Shown one piece after another: positions 17,634-26,032 of a stretch of DNA of 64,000 nucleotides. The stretch's first letter is position 1; each line of letters opens with the position of its first letter. Source of the stretch: Peribacillus huizhouensis (lineage in GTDB: Bacteria > Bacillota > Bacilli > Bacillales > DSM-1321). The position numbers and the translations under genes are program-made. The stretch lies in NCBI RefSeq assembly GCF_014138605.1, contig NZ_JACJHX010000002.1, positions 1 through 64,000 of the forward strand. The letters run 5' to 3'. The notes beneath the pieces were generated by a model. It searched no databases. It worked only from the letters and a program-made list of their open reading frames with translations, and was not told where the DNA came from.

Positions 17634-18143
17634 TATCTTCCACTCCTATTCTAATCACAATACGTATTATTCATTTTACACAATTAATAGTAGATTCACG
17701 AGTAAGCTGTACCGTTTTAAACCTATCATTTTTGAAAAAATAAAACCATTTATTTAACTTACTGAAGGAATCAATTCAGAGATACAACAATCAAAACATA
17801 CTGGAATTCTAATGGCTTAAAATAATTATAGGTATGAGTGTGATGTCATTTATAGTGCGCACTTAATTTATTGAAGAACATAAATGAAATAACAAATATA
17901 AATTAACCCGCAAATTAAGTGGTGAAAAACTTGCGATTGCGCCAAACAAATTGCCATGTTTTTTCCCCCACAAGTAAACCCGTTATGAACTTGCAAACAA
18001 GGTTCATTTTTTAACCTCGACAAACATCCAAAAAAACATTAAAATGTTAATATATGCAATCAAAATTACATATTCTAAAGTTCATTAGCTAATCTTTGGG
18101 TACATTTAGGTAAGCAAAGATTAAGAACAAAGGGGGCTAAAAC
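17634..18143. other. Gap between yqgX and yqgW with orphan terminator
   Basis: No protein gene is seen in 510 bases. A plus-strand hairpin followed by T residues lies at 17985-18012 and is listed separately. An inverted repeat TAATCTTTG / CAAAGATTA (18090-18098 and 18115-18123) sits just upstream of the yqgW ribosome site and could be an operator or leader hairpin. The remainder is AT-rich. Confidence 0.5.
17985..18012 (+). terminator. Orphan intrinsic terminator upstream of yqgW
   Basis: ATGAACTTG pairs with CAAGGTTCAT (one bulged base) across a four-base loop and is followed by five T. There is no plus-strand protein gene upstream of it within this gap; yqgX is on the other strand. It may end a small RNA or act as an attenuator for yqgW. 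Confidence 0.5.
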
Positions 18144-18320
18144 ATGGGATTAGTAATTATTTTCGCTCTAGTCGCGTTACTAGGACTAGCTGCTACACTT
18201 CGTGCATTTAAAGATAAAAACATTCTAGCAATTTTGTTTGCTGGAGGAAGTACTGCCGTATTTGGCTGGTTTGCCGTAATGACTCTAGTTAATAACGGCT
18301 TTCCAACACTTGTACACTGA
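18144..18320 (+). CDS. yqgW: DUF2759 small membrane protein YqgW
   Basis: A 58-residue protein beginning MGLVIIFALVALLGLAATLR and ending FPTLVH, with two hydrophobic helices joined by a short loop (RAFKDKN). It matches the YqgW/DUF2759 family as I recall it. AAAGGGGGC precedes the ATG by 7 bases, and an intrinsic terminator follows. Function unknown. An inverted repeat overlaps the region upstream of its ribosome site. Confidence 0.82.
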   Translation: MGLVIIFALVALLGLAATLRAFKDKNILAILFAGGSTAVFGWFAVMTLVNNGFPTLVH

Positions 18321-18333
18321 TCAATTAAAGCGT

Positions 18334-18374
18334 AAGAAAAAAGAGGCTGCCAATCCGGCGGTCTCTTTTTTCTT
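18334..18374. terminator. Bidirectional terminator after yqgW
   Basis: AAGAAAAAAGAG (18334-18345) and CTCTTTTTTCTT (18363-18374) form a strong stem with A and T tracts on both sides. It serves yqgW on the plus strand and could serve the convergent lipoprotein gene. Confidence 0.85.
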
Positions 18375-18389
18375 AGCTTATTTCAAATA

Positions 18390-18440
18390 TAGTGAAACTT
18401 CAATCAGCAGAGGACTTACTGTCCGTTAATGCGGAATAAA
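18390..18440. repeat. Family C repeat C3 overlapping the end of a gene
   Basis: A short copy that keeps both family ends: AGTGAAACTTCAATCAG at one side and GTTAATGCGGAATAAA at the other. Positions 18416-18440 are also the last codons and stop of the minus-strand lipoprotein gene, so the residues LFRINGQ are specified by repeat sequence. Confidence 0.75.
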
Positions 18441-19609
18441 TGCTTTACTGTTTTATTATTCAAATTAATGATTTTTTCAAATTGATTCCCATATAGGCAC
18501 CAATTGCCATTCGGTGAACAGCTTATTGGTTCATTCTTTGTTTTAGTGAGAATCACTTCTTCTTTTTCCGTTTTCCAGTTGAATACCTGTAAAGAAAATC
18601 CCCCAGCATATTGTCCAACATTCGCAGCTTTTTCCGGTATGAAAGATATAAACTGAGAAGATTCTTCTCTCATATCAAAGTAAGGAATCAGCCAATTTGA
18701 ATAGTTCTTTAAATGAGGAGCTGAAAAACTAGATATAAGTTTGTTTTCATCATTAAAAAAGCTATACGTAGCTTTATCATAGTTCTCACTTTGATCTTGA
18801 ATGGTCATTAATGTATGTGCTGTTCTAGAAAAGTAAATTACATCAAGCATGATACTTTCCCATTGCTTAGTATAGAGATTCTTCTTCATCAGCGGCGCTT
18901 TTAAATTGGGCTCATCTTCATTCCAATCAAGATACAGCAATTCTTCCTTACTTCCCCACTTCACAAAGGGCTGTGGAAACTCTATCGCTTCAATCTTTTG
19001 TTCTTTCGTATTGACGATGTATGTTCGAAATGACCAATCTTCAAAAAAACTAGAAAGAAACAATACACCTGGGTCATGAATATTCCATTCATACGCTAAT
19101 TCAATGGATGGAACTGAAGCTGAAAAAGCTTTCGTGCCGTCATGATTCAAAACTTCAATTATTGCTTTATTGGCTAACGGAGCTAAACGAACGAGCACAT
19201 ATGAATGATCCGGACTAATACTAACGTCCACAATATCATCGGTAGGTAAATAAAAAACGAGCTTTTCCTGAGTCTTAAAATTCCAACTCATTAATTGCAA
19301 CGAATCGCTTTCATCAAGTTTTGACGCATAAAGAATGGTGGAAGAATCCAGCCAACCATACACTTTTTCAATCTGTTCATGAGAGTCGATTAGAAATTCT
19401 GGTATCTCGTCATTGTCTTTAACGGCGATGGGGTTTTCTAAGTCTTTTTCCGGTTTCAGTGTTTCTTCATTATTCGTGGCCTCACAAGCCGATAGGAGAA
19501 GGAAAGTGGAGATGATACATAAGATTAAACGAATGTTTAAACGATTTGCCACAAATCTTGGCTGCAGCAATTGATAAGCTACTGGCCTAAAAAACTTTTC
19601 AACCTCCAC
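18416..19609 (-). CDS. yqgU: YqgU-like lipoprotein
   Basis: A predicted lipoprotein of up to 397 residues. A hydrophobic signal segment (LILCIISTFLLL) precedes the lipobox LLSAC, so the cysteine should be lipidated and the protein anchored outside the membrane. The mature part has repeated WNFKTQE / LDWNEDE style segments suggestive of a beta-propeller. Size and position fit B. subtilis YqgU. The start is uncertain: the GTG at 19609 directly abuts AGGAGGT, which is too close, whereas a GTG at 19552 would give a normal 23-residue signal peptide but lacks a ribosome site. Its C-terminus runs into a family C repeat. Confidence 0.75.
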   Translation of the reverse strand: MEVEKFFRPVAYQLLQPRFVANRLNIRLILCIISTFLLLSACEATNNEETLKPEKDLENPIAVKDNDEIPEFLIDSHEQIEKVYGWLDSSTILYASKLDESDSLQLMSWNFKTQEKLVFYLPTDDIVDVSISPDHSYVLVRLAPLANKAIIEVLNHDGTKAFSASVPSIELAYEWNIHDPGVLFLSSFFEDWSFRTYIVNTKEQKIEAIEFPQPFVKWGSKEELLYLDWNEDEPNLKAPLMKKNLYTKQWESIMLDVIYFSRTAHTLMTIQDQSENYDKATYSFFNDENKLISSFSAPHLKNYSNWLIPYFDMREESSQFISFIPEKAANVGQYAGGFSLQVFNWKTEKEEVILTKTKNEPISCSPNGNWCLYGNQFEKIINLNNKTVKHLFRINGQ

Positions 19610-19733
19610 ACCTCCTATTTTTACTAATGGTATAGATATTCATTATAAAACAAAATATCTACGAAAGCCCCTAAAAACTGTCACAAAAATAAATTTTTAT
19701 TAACTTACGTACAAAACTAATATTGCGTTAAAA

Positions 19734-19825
19734 CGCCACCATTTACCATGAAGGACCAATCAAGTAGCACGCTACACTCACCTAATCACAATGGTGGCGG
19801 TGCGAAGCCAAATTTCAAGATGTTT
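19734..19825. repeat. Inverted repeat related to family D
   Basis: CGCCACCATT (19734-19743) and AATGGTGGCG (19790-19799) form a perfect 10 bp stem around a 46-base spacer. The right arm continues GTGCGAAGCCAAATTTC, resembling the family D copies at 21352 and 31998. The wider gap from 19610 to 20037 contains no gene that I can support. Confidence 0.5.
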
Positions 19826-20037
19826 TCTATAAAAATAAGTATACTTGCTAATTAGAAGGCTTATTAATAAGTTACGAAATCCTGAACCCCATGTCCTTCA
19901 TACAAAAAGATGTCCCAAAATAAAATGCCAGCTCTTACAAGGACAACATCCAGTTTAAATGTCGATAAACTGGATAGTAAATGCTTGGACTGACCGTTTT
20001 GGAACATCCGTTTATTGTCATAATTTATCTAAAGTGT

Positions 20038-21006
20038 TTAATTAGCAAATTGTTTTTTCACAAGCCATGCGGCGCCGATGACACCTGCATCATTTCCAAG
20101 TGTAGCCAAACTAATGGTTGTCGATTTGCGAACACGTTTAAATGCGTACAGTTCGAAATATTCCCGTACTGGCTTAAGCAGTAAATCACCTGCTTTAGAA
20201 ACACCTCCGCCAATTACAATCTTTTCTGGATTCAAGATATTACCTGCTTGTGCTAATGCAAGGCCTAAGTACTGACTAACTTGTTGAATAACCTTTAGTG
20301 ATATCGCATCTCCTTGTTCCGCACATGTAAAAAGTAGCTTCGATGACAAGCTCTCACCACCAAATATCTTTTCTTGTAGTAAGGAAGGTTCGTCTGTTTT
20401 TTCCAAAGCTTCTTTTGCCAAACGAACGATTCCTGTGGCAGAAGCTACCGTTTCAAGACAGCCTGTTTTACCGCAGTTACAAGGAGCACCTGCGTCCGGC
20501 ACAACTGTAATATGCCCCAATTCTCCGCCTGCACCGCTTACACCATGAACCATTAAACCGTTTGCAATGACGCCACCACCAACGCCCGTTCCAAGTGTCA
20601 CACAGACGATATCTTTTGCCCCATTCCCAGCACCTTTCCACATTTCACCGAGAGCCGCGATATTCGCATCATTATCAATAACAGCTGGTAATAAGGTTTC
20701 CGCCTCCAACAAGTCCTTTAACGGGTAGTTGTTCCAACCAAGATTAATAGCTTCATAGATTGAGCCATTAGCAGCATTAACAGGGCCTGGTGCCCCCATA
20801 CCAACGCCCAGCAACTTACTTTTAGACTCGCCTAATTCCGCTAATTTATCATCAATCGCTTTGGCTATATTAGTAGTAATACGTTGACCACTATCTGAAA
20901 TATCAGTGGCAATTTCCCATTTATGAAGCATTTCTCCGTACATATTAATAATTGCGAGTTTTGTTGTAGTTCCACCCAAATCCACGCCCATTAACCATTT
21001 ATCCAT
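20038..21006 (-). CDS. glcK: Glucokinase, ROK family
   Basis: Phosphorylates glucose with ATP in the cytoplasm. The 322 residues have the N-terminal phosphate motif GVDLGGTTTKLAI, the catalytic segment VIDNDANIAALGE, GTGVGGGVI, and the ROK zinc motif CNCGKTGCLE. The length equals Bacillus GlcK. I chose the ATG at 21006, with GAAGGTG upstream; the frame also begins at a GTG inside the ribosome site. It lies 50 bases after yqgQ, apparently in one operon from the promoter at 21307-21335. Confidence 0.94.
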   Translation of the reverse strand: MDKWLMGVDLGGTTTKLAIINMYGEMLHKWEIATDISDSGQRITTNIAKAIDDKLAELGESKSKLLGVGMGAPGPVNAANGSIYEAINLGWNNYPLKDLLEAETLLPAVIDNDANIAALGEMWKGAGNGAKDIVCVTLGTGVGGGVIANGLMVHGVSGAGGELGHITVVPDAGAPCNCGKTGCLETVASATGIVRLAKEALEKTDEPSLLQEKIFGGESLSSKLLFTCAEQGDAISLKVIQQVSQYLGLALAQAGNILNPEKIVIGGGVSKAGDLLLKPVREYFELYAFKRVRKSTTISLATLGNDAGVIGAAWLVKKQFAN

Positions 21007-21056
21007 TTTAGTCACCTTCTATTTTTAATATTGAATATTTTTATGCATCAACTTGA

Positions 21057-21254
21057 CTACTTCTCATTCTCAGCCTGAATCTCCTGCCTTAACAACAAAA
21101 TAGCCATCTGAAATTCTTTAGGTTCCATCATACCTAACTTATACATTTCTCGAATTTCTACTTCCATTAATTCAAGATCTGCGATTCTGTCACCTGTATA
21201 GATGAACGTTCCAAATCTTTTTAAGTATGTTTTAATATCATATATTGTTTTCAT
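21057..21254 (-). CDS. yqgQ: DUF910 protein YqgQ
   Basis: A 65-residue soluble helical protein (MKTIYDIKTYLKRFGTFIYTG start, EMYKLGMM centre) matching YqgQ/DUF910, known as a small helical bundle and, as here, paired with glcK. AAAGGGG precedes the ATG. Function not established. It is the first gene after the promoter. Confidence 0.9.
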   Translation of the reverse strand: MKTIYDIKTYLKRFGTFIYTGDRIADLELMEVEIREMYKLGMMEPKEFQMAILLLRQEIQAENEK

Positions 21255-21306
21255 GAATTCCCCTTTCTAAAGTTGCTTTACTTAGCTTTATTTAAATTCT
21301 ATTAAA

Positions 21307-21350
21307 AGTATAGCGAATGCATGATTAACCAACAAGTGAAAGCGTTTTTT
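21307..21350 (-). promoter_or_regulatory. yqgQ-glcK promoter with candidate cre site
   Basis: TTGTTG (21330-21335), a 17-base spacer and TATACT (21307-21312) lie on the minus strand. TGAAAGCGTTTTTT at 21337-21350, immediately upstream of the -35, matches the CcpA cre consensus at all but the last two positions. CcpA binding is inferred. Confidence 0.5.
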
Positions 21351-21351
21351 C

Positions 21352-21405
21352 GGAAAAGGGGCGGTACTTCGCAAATTCAACTCCACACCGCCACCTTCAT
21401 AAAGT
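21352..21405. repeat. Family D repeat D1
   Basis: Reads GGAAAAGGGGCGGTACTTCG, then CAAATTCAACTCCACACCGC and CACCTTCATAAAG. Its reverse complement matches 31998-32053 closely over about 50 bases. It lies upstream of the yqgQ promoter. Confidence 0.6.
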
Positions 21406-21430
21406 GATACAGTTTATAAAACTGGAACCT

Positions 21431-21483
21431 TTTTATCCTGCATTAATGAGCAGTAAGCCCCCACTGATTGAGGTTTCACTTTA
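21431..21483. repeat. Family C repeat C4
   Basis: An inverted short copy running TTTTATCCTGCATTAATGAG to CCCACTGATTGAGG and TTTCACTTTA. Both family ends are kept while the central hairpin is reduced. Confidence 0.75.
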
Positions 21484-21601
21484 TCGATTGTTTTTAGAGC
21501 AGGCCCTCATGGATGTTTTATCTTTGAAAAACAAAATCTTTTTTCATAGTTGTCCATCTAAATTCATAAGATGGAGTACCGTGATCTTTTGGAGGTGAAC
21601 G

Positions 21602-22465
21602 ATGAAAATTGAATGGAAGCATACAGCCATTATATTAGTAACAGCTCTATTAGCTGCATTCTTTTCATTCGGATCAAAATCTGTCGAAGATACTATTATC
21701 TTTTTTCCGATAGATCCAGACCTCAGATTTAATACAGTTGCTACCAATTTACTTGCAAGGCAAGCAGGTACCTCTCAATATCAAGTATACTGGAAAATCG
21801 AATCAACTTTAGTTAAGCCGGTTTATTTACGCCAAGATATATCTTTATTATATAAAAACGGCCGATTAATAGGAATACTTAAGGATTGGAAACAAAATCA
21901 AGCAAATTTATTACAAACAAAATCTTTTACTGAACAAGAAAGTGGTCTCTTCGAAAGTGTTAGTTATCATTACGGAGAAGTGCATCCGAAAGCAAACACC
22001 TATACTAGTGTGCAAAAAATGAGTAAAGATCATCTTTATGCAATACTCACTCCCAAAAAGGACTTTCAAGCGTTTCACGATTCAAGCAATAATGAGCAAA
22101 GAGCATGGCAGCATACGTTTGACAAGTACACAAAATCGATTGTAGAAACAGCTTTTACTGACGCACTAAAACAATTTGGCATCCTAGAAAATCATTACAT
22201 CGCTTTACCATTAACGGATCTGGCAAGTAGATTCGATGAACTGCTTAAAAGTTTTCCACCGGAACAGAGAGAAGAAATAATCGGTAAACTGTGGGAAGGG
22301 TTATATAAAAATTATGTTATGGGGATCAAAAAAGAAGACGGTAGCATTCTAAATCCAATTGGCAGTACCGTCCCTATTGTGCTTGTTGCAAAAAATCACA
22401 GCGAGCTTCTCATTCTATTTCAAACTAGTGACGGTACCCCTATTTTGCTTCGTCAAAGTTTATAA
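21602..22465 (+). CDS. Membrane-anchored protein of unknown function
   Basis: A 287-residue protein whose ATG follows GGAGGTGAACG. An N-terminal hydrophobic helix (AIILVTALLAAFFSF) would act as an uncleaved anchor or signal, leaving an extracytoplasmic domain. The domain is mixed alpha/beta, with a basic-rich middle and a C-terminal segment IGSTVPIVLVAKNHSELLILFQ. I do not recognise the family. It has no counterpart at this place in the B. subtilis order as I remember it. It is transcribed towards the convergent rhomboid gene with a family A palindrome between them. Confidence 0.75.
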   Translation: MKIEWKHTAIILVTALLAAFFSFGSKSVEDTIIFFPIDPDLRFNTVATNLLARQAGTSQYQVYWKIESTLVKPVYLRQDISLLYKNGRLIGILKDWKQNQANLLQTKSFTEQESGLFESVSYHYGEVHPKANTYTSVQKMSKDHLYAILTPKKDFQAFHDSSNNEQRAWQHTFDKYTKSIVETAFTDALKQFGILENHYIALPLTDLASRFDELLKSFPPEQREEIIGKLWEGLYKNYVMGIKKEDGSILNPIGSTVPIVLVAKNHSELLILFQTSDGTPILLRQSL

Positions 22466-22484
22466 AAAATGGTTCAAAATCACA

Positions 22485-22552
22485 GAAGGGTCAAACACCG
22501 CAAAAATGAATGAAACGCTTCATACTGATTTAGAGTGTGTGGTCAGACCCTT
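22485..22552. repeat. Family A palindrome A4
   Basis: GAAGGGTCAAACACCGC and GTGTGTGGTCAGACCCTTC are near-complementary ends around a shorter inner hairpin (TGAAACG / CGCTTCA). It sits in the 3' region between two convergent genes. Confidence 0.65.
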
Positions 22553-22647
22553 CAGTGATACTATTGTGGCTTTTTAAAAGGATTAGCTTTTATACACGGA
22601 CTAATAATTTTCAATCAGGTTTCCTCGTATTGCATACGTAGGACACT

Positions 22648-24195
22648 TTATGGCGCTTCGTTTAACAAATTCAATATTTTTTGATATTCTTCTTGATTTG
22701 GAGAAAGATCAACCGCTTTTTGAATCTGCTTCTTCGCTTCTTCAATGCGATTCAGTTTATAAAAGCATAAACCTAAATAATAATACGCTTCATGAAATTC
22801 TGGTTTTTGCTTTACAGACTCTTCATAGTTGATTGAGGCATCTTGATAATTTCCACGCTCAAATTCAATATTTCCTAAAACAAATGATGACCATGGATGA
22901 TTTTCCATTTTATCAATACTAGCCTTTAACAAATCGTATGCTTTATCAGTCTCTCCAGCTGTCATATATTCTTGGGCTAGACTCGCTGTCGTTTCATCAA
23001 AATATATGGATTGATTCCTATCACTATAGGCGTATTGAAGTAATCCATAAGTAAGGATAATCGTAGCACCCGCAAATAACAGTTGTTTAATGTTTAGTCT
23101 ATGTTTAGGCAGATGAACGATTCCTGCAGCCAAGAAACCGCCAATCAACCCGCCAATATGCCCGGCATTATCAATTCCTGACACTGAAAAGCCATAGCCT
23201 AAGTTAACAGCAATCAGAATAATGATATTCATACCCATCGTTCTAAAAAATAGCTTCGGGTATATCATTCCAAAATATAATAAAGCCCCAAAACAACCAA
23301 AAATCGCTCCACTTGCTCCTGCAGAAACGGACGGCGTGATGATCAAACTTGCTAACGATCCTCCAAAACCTGCAACGAGATAGATGATCAAGAAACGGAT
23401 ATTTCCATAAAGCCGTTCAACTTCCGTTCCAATAAAATAAAGAGACATCGTATTCATCAATAAATGCATAAAGCCAATATGTACAACAATCGGTGTAAAA
23501 AAGCGCCACCATTCCCCAGACATAATATAAGGAGAATATTTCGCTCCATAATCCACTAATGTTTTTGTATCCGTACTACCACCATTCATTTCCATAAGTA
23601 AAAAGATGATAAGCTGAATTGCCATAAAAAAATATGTAAATAGAGGTTTCCCTCTTTGGAATAGCTGTTGTTCTTCCTTTGCCTGTTGAACAGAACCCGC
23701 TAGTGCTTCCTGTTTTATCTTATTAATCTTTTGTTCGTCGATTTCCTCATCAGGAGATAATTCAATGAAAAGAGACTTAGTAAACATCGTATCAAGCTCA
23801 TTTATTCTGGCAGAATAGGATGCTGTACTTACAATTTGTGAAGTGACAGTCGTTTTGTTTGCCGTCCTTTTCTTGTCAATAAATTCATAATCATCTACAG
23901 GTTCAAAAGCTGTAATATAAATATTCAAAACATCCAACGGCTTTTTAACCAGTTTCTTTCTTATTTGTTCACCTATTAGAGTAGCTCTTTCAATATCACG
24001 CTTTAACCAATTCGCCCAATCAAGATCGTGACGAATGATTCTAACAACAGGAAACACTTTGTCTTTATCTGTTTCAAGCCAGATTTCTTGATGATTGTCA
24101 GATATCGTAACCATTCGATAATGATATTGAACTGAAAGCTTTTTTACGATTGACCAATATAAATAGTCCTCCTTAAATCCCAATACTTTCCCCAC
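22648..24195 (-). CDS. yqgP: Rhomboid intramembrane serine protease YqgP
   Basis: A 515-residue rhomboid-family protease that cleaves membrane proteins within the bilayer. The order is an N-terminal soluble domain (about 1-180), a membrane domain with the catalytic serine in GASGAIFG and histidine in GHIGGLIGG plus ribbon motif GEWWRFFTPIVVHIG, and C-terminal TPR-like helices (residues 400-510, AYYYLGLCFYKLNRIEEAK). This matches B. subtilis YqgP (GluP), known to process the magnesium transporter MgtE under manganese stress. The start is a GTG with a weak upstream signal, so the first few residues are uncertain. Confidence 0.92.
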   Translation of the reverse strand: MGKVLGFKEDYLYWSIVKKLSVQYHYRMVTISDNHQEIWLETDKDKVFPVVRIIRHDLDWANWLKRDIERATLIGEQIRKKLVKKPLDVLNIYITAFEPVDDYEFIDKKRTANKTTVTSQIVSTASYSARINELDTMFTKSLFIELSPDEEIDEQKINKIKQEALAGSVQQAKEEQQLFQRGKPLFTYFFMAIQLIIFLLMEMNGGSTDTKTLVDYGAKYSPYIMSGEWWRFFTPIVVHIGFMHLLMNTMSLYFIGTEVERLYGNIRFLIIYLVAGFGGSLASLIITPSVSAGASGAIFGCFGALLYFGMIYPKLFFRTMGMNIIILIAVNLGYGFSVSGIDNAGHIGGLIGGFLAAGIVHLPKHRLNIKQLLFAGATIILTYGLLQYAYSDRNQSIYFDETTASLAQEYMTAGETDKAYDLLKASIDKMENHPWSSFVLGNIEFERGNYQDASINYEESVKQKPEFHEAYYYLGLCFYKLNRIEEAKKQIQKAVDLSPNQEEYQKILNLLNEAP

Positions 24196-24390
24196 TTTCT
24201 TACTGCTAATTTATGTAGTCTTGCTTACCCTTCCTCTTCACTATAGTAGATTTAATTGTAATTGTACAAACATAGATACATGAATTGTTATGCTTTTTAT
24301 AAATCTAAAGACTTAGAAAAATCTAGATCGCAATCAGATTGATGGACTCTTACTCTCGAAAAGATGCAATTCATCCCGTTAGCCCCTAAA

Positions 24391-24441
24391 AAAGGGCTGA
24401 TCCTCACTCCTCTAAATTAAGGAGATACAGAATCAGACCCA
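24391..24441. repeat. Possible degenerate family A palindrome A5
   Basis: AGGGCTGATCCTCACTCCT pairs partly with AGGAGATACAGAATCAGACC. The flanks resemble family A but the arms are short. It lies at the 3' end of the small membrane protein gene on the minus strand. Confidence 0.4.
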
Positions 24442-24450
24442 AAACTTTCC

Positions 24451-24654
24451 TTACGTATAATTGGAGCCATTCCCTTCACTAAATAGACTTTGCATCATCT
24501 TTTCACGCACAACACGTGATCCAAATGTTCCCGAAACGAGCAATTTACGCAAAAAAGAATTGGCTAATACTAGATTTATCAGGCGGTACCGATAATGATA
24601 CCCAAAATACACAGCCGTGCCAATCATCGCAATTTTCATTATTGTTCGAAGCAT
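24451..24654 (-). CDS. Small single-span membrane protein, YqgO-like by position
   Basis: A 67-residue protein with an N-terminal hydrophobic helix (IMKIAMIGTAVYFGYHY) and a basic, mildly hydrophobic remainder. GGAGGG precedes the ATG. It lies between yqgP and yqgN, where B. subtilis has the small gene yqgO. Sequence identity cannot be verified here. Function unknown. Confidence 0.7.
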   Translation of the reverse strand: MLRTIMKIAMIGTAVYFGYHYRYRLINLVLANSFLRKLLVSGTFGSRVVREKMMQSLFSEGNGSNYT

Positions 24655-24866
24655 AATAATCCCTCCTACTCCTAGTGTGGCGAAATCGGGATTTTTTATC
24701 CCGGTTTAACTGTTCGTATTAAATCTAACGGCTGTGTACTTCATTTATGCTTCCTAGTCATGTCCGTTATATCCACTTTAATGAAACATACGAGCATGAT
24801 GTTAAAACAGTACAGCGCGACTACCTTTCAATAGAATGACACTCTTTTGATGGATGTGCCTCTGTA

Positions 24867-25436
24867 CTAATGCTTCGTACTATACACATGATTTGGTGTG
24901 ATAATTTGGGCAACAGGGATATCGTGACCTTCAATTGGCAAGTATTCCATTAACTGAAGTTCGAATGCAAGTGACAGTAGCTTACCTTTATAATCAGTAA
25001 GAAAACGGTCATAGTACCCGCCACCGAAGCCTAAACGGTACCCTTGTCTAGTAAACGCTAAACCCGGGACAACCAATAAAGAGAGGTCTTCCTTATTTGC
25101 ATGCTCCGTCTGCAATACTGGCTCAAGCAAGCCAAAATAAACCGTCTCTAATTCCGAGAAGCTGGTTATGTACCTGAAATCTAATTGTTTACTGCTTGGT
25201 ATACATTTCGGAACCGCTACGCGTTTTCCTTCGAGCCAAGCTTGTTCGATTATAAATTTAGTTTCAGGCTCCGGATGAACCGCTACAGTAATACCAATCG
25301 TTTCTGCCTGCTTCCATTCTTTTAACGCGAATACGTTCTGTGCAATATCACGTGAAAACTGGGTATGCTCAATCGTAGATAAACTTGATAATCTACGTTT
25401 CATTTCTTCACGGATTTTTCGCTTAATATCTGTCAT
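24867..25436 (-). CDS. yqgN: 5-formyltetrahydrofolate cyclo-ligase
   Basis: Converts 5-formyl-THF and ATP to 5,10-methenyl-THF. The 189 residues have the N-terminal KRKIREEMKRRL, the middle EPETKFIIEQAW and the ATP/Mg motif LVVPGLAFTRQGYRLGFGGGYYDRFL diagnostic of the family. It is a standalone gene between small membrane protein genes. It is functionally related to the one-carbon flux produced by the gcv operon elsewhere in the window. Confidence 0.94.
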   Translation of the reverse strand: MTDIKRKIREEMKRRLSSLSTIEHTQFSRDIAQNVFALKEWKQAETIGITVAVHPEPETKFIIEQAWLEGKRVAVPKCIPSSKQLDFRYITSFSELETVYFGLLEPVLQTEHANKEDLSLLVVPGLAFTRQGYRLGFGGGYYDRFLTDYKGKLLSLAFELQLMEYLPIEGHDIPVAQIITPNHVYSTKH

Positions 25437-25484
25437 GTATAACCCTGCCTTTCTATTGTTTCAACATGCAATCCTTAACATAAA

Positions 25485-25536
25485 TAAAGTGAAACTTCAA
25501 TCAGTGGGATGTTTCTACCTGTTAATGCGGGATAAA
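25485..25536. repeat. Family C repeat C5
   Basis: A short copy: TAAAGTGAAACTTCAATCAG at the left and CTGTTAATGCGGGATAAA at the right, about 52 bases. This is the minimal form that retains both ends. Confidence 0.78.
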
Positions 25537-25625
25537 GATCGCTCGTTTTTGTCAGATCTATTCAAATTTTCAATTAATTAACTTCGTATTGTGCTACGTT
25601 TTGCATAGCAAAACCATTTACTTCA

Positions 25626-25656
25626 TAAAAAAAACAACAGGAGAAAACCCTGTTGC
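25626..25656 (-). terminator. Terminator of rpmG
   Basis: CAACAGG and CCTGTTG pair around a six-base loop and are followed on the minus strand by a run of U. It begins immediately after the stop codon of the L33 gene. Confidence 0.85.
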
Positions 25657-25806
25657 TTACTTTGTTTCACGGTGTGTAGTTGAACGTTTTTCTCTTGAGC
25701 AGTACTTTTTAAGCTCAAGACGATCTGGATTGTTACGTTTATTTTTTTTAGAAATATAGTTACGATCTCCACATTCAGTGCAAGCTAATGTAATATTCAC
25801 GCGCAT
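25657..25806 (-). CDS. rpmG: 50S ribosomal protein L33
   Basis: A 49-residue basic protein beginning [17 protein letters not shown] and ending HRETK, clearly bacterial L33. CxxC plus a single later cysteine (KKYCSREK) are present, so it has three of the four zinc-ribbon cysteines. GGAGGG precedes the ATG. It is a component of the large ribosomal subunit and sits in the B. subtilis rpmGA position. Confidence 0.95.
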   Translation of the reverse strand: MRVNITLACTECGDRNYISKKNKRNNPDRLELKKYCSREKRSTTHRETK

Positions 25807-26032
25807 GTGTATTTCCCTCCAAACATATTGACGTTTTCACATAGGACTTTTCTATAATAGCATTTTTTCTATGCAAATGCTAGTCTGTTTTTTGAGAAAT
25901 ATCATTATTAAATCCAACTATCCATCAGGAGATTTATAGGTTGTTTATCATCCACCTATTATTTCATTATTTCTCAAAACAAAAGCTGTTGTGTGGGATT
26001 ATAGCCTGTAAAACCCGGGCAAAACACTATTA

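Noticed and set aside
25657-25806. Three-cysteine L33 considered a decaying zinc ribbon
   Set aside because: I recall this cysteine pattern in Bacillus RpmGA, so it is probably ordinary.
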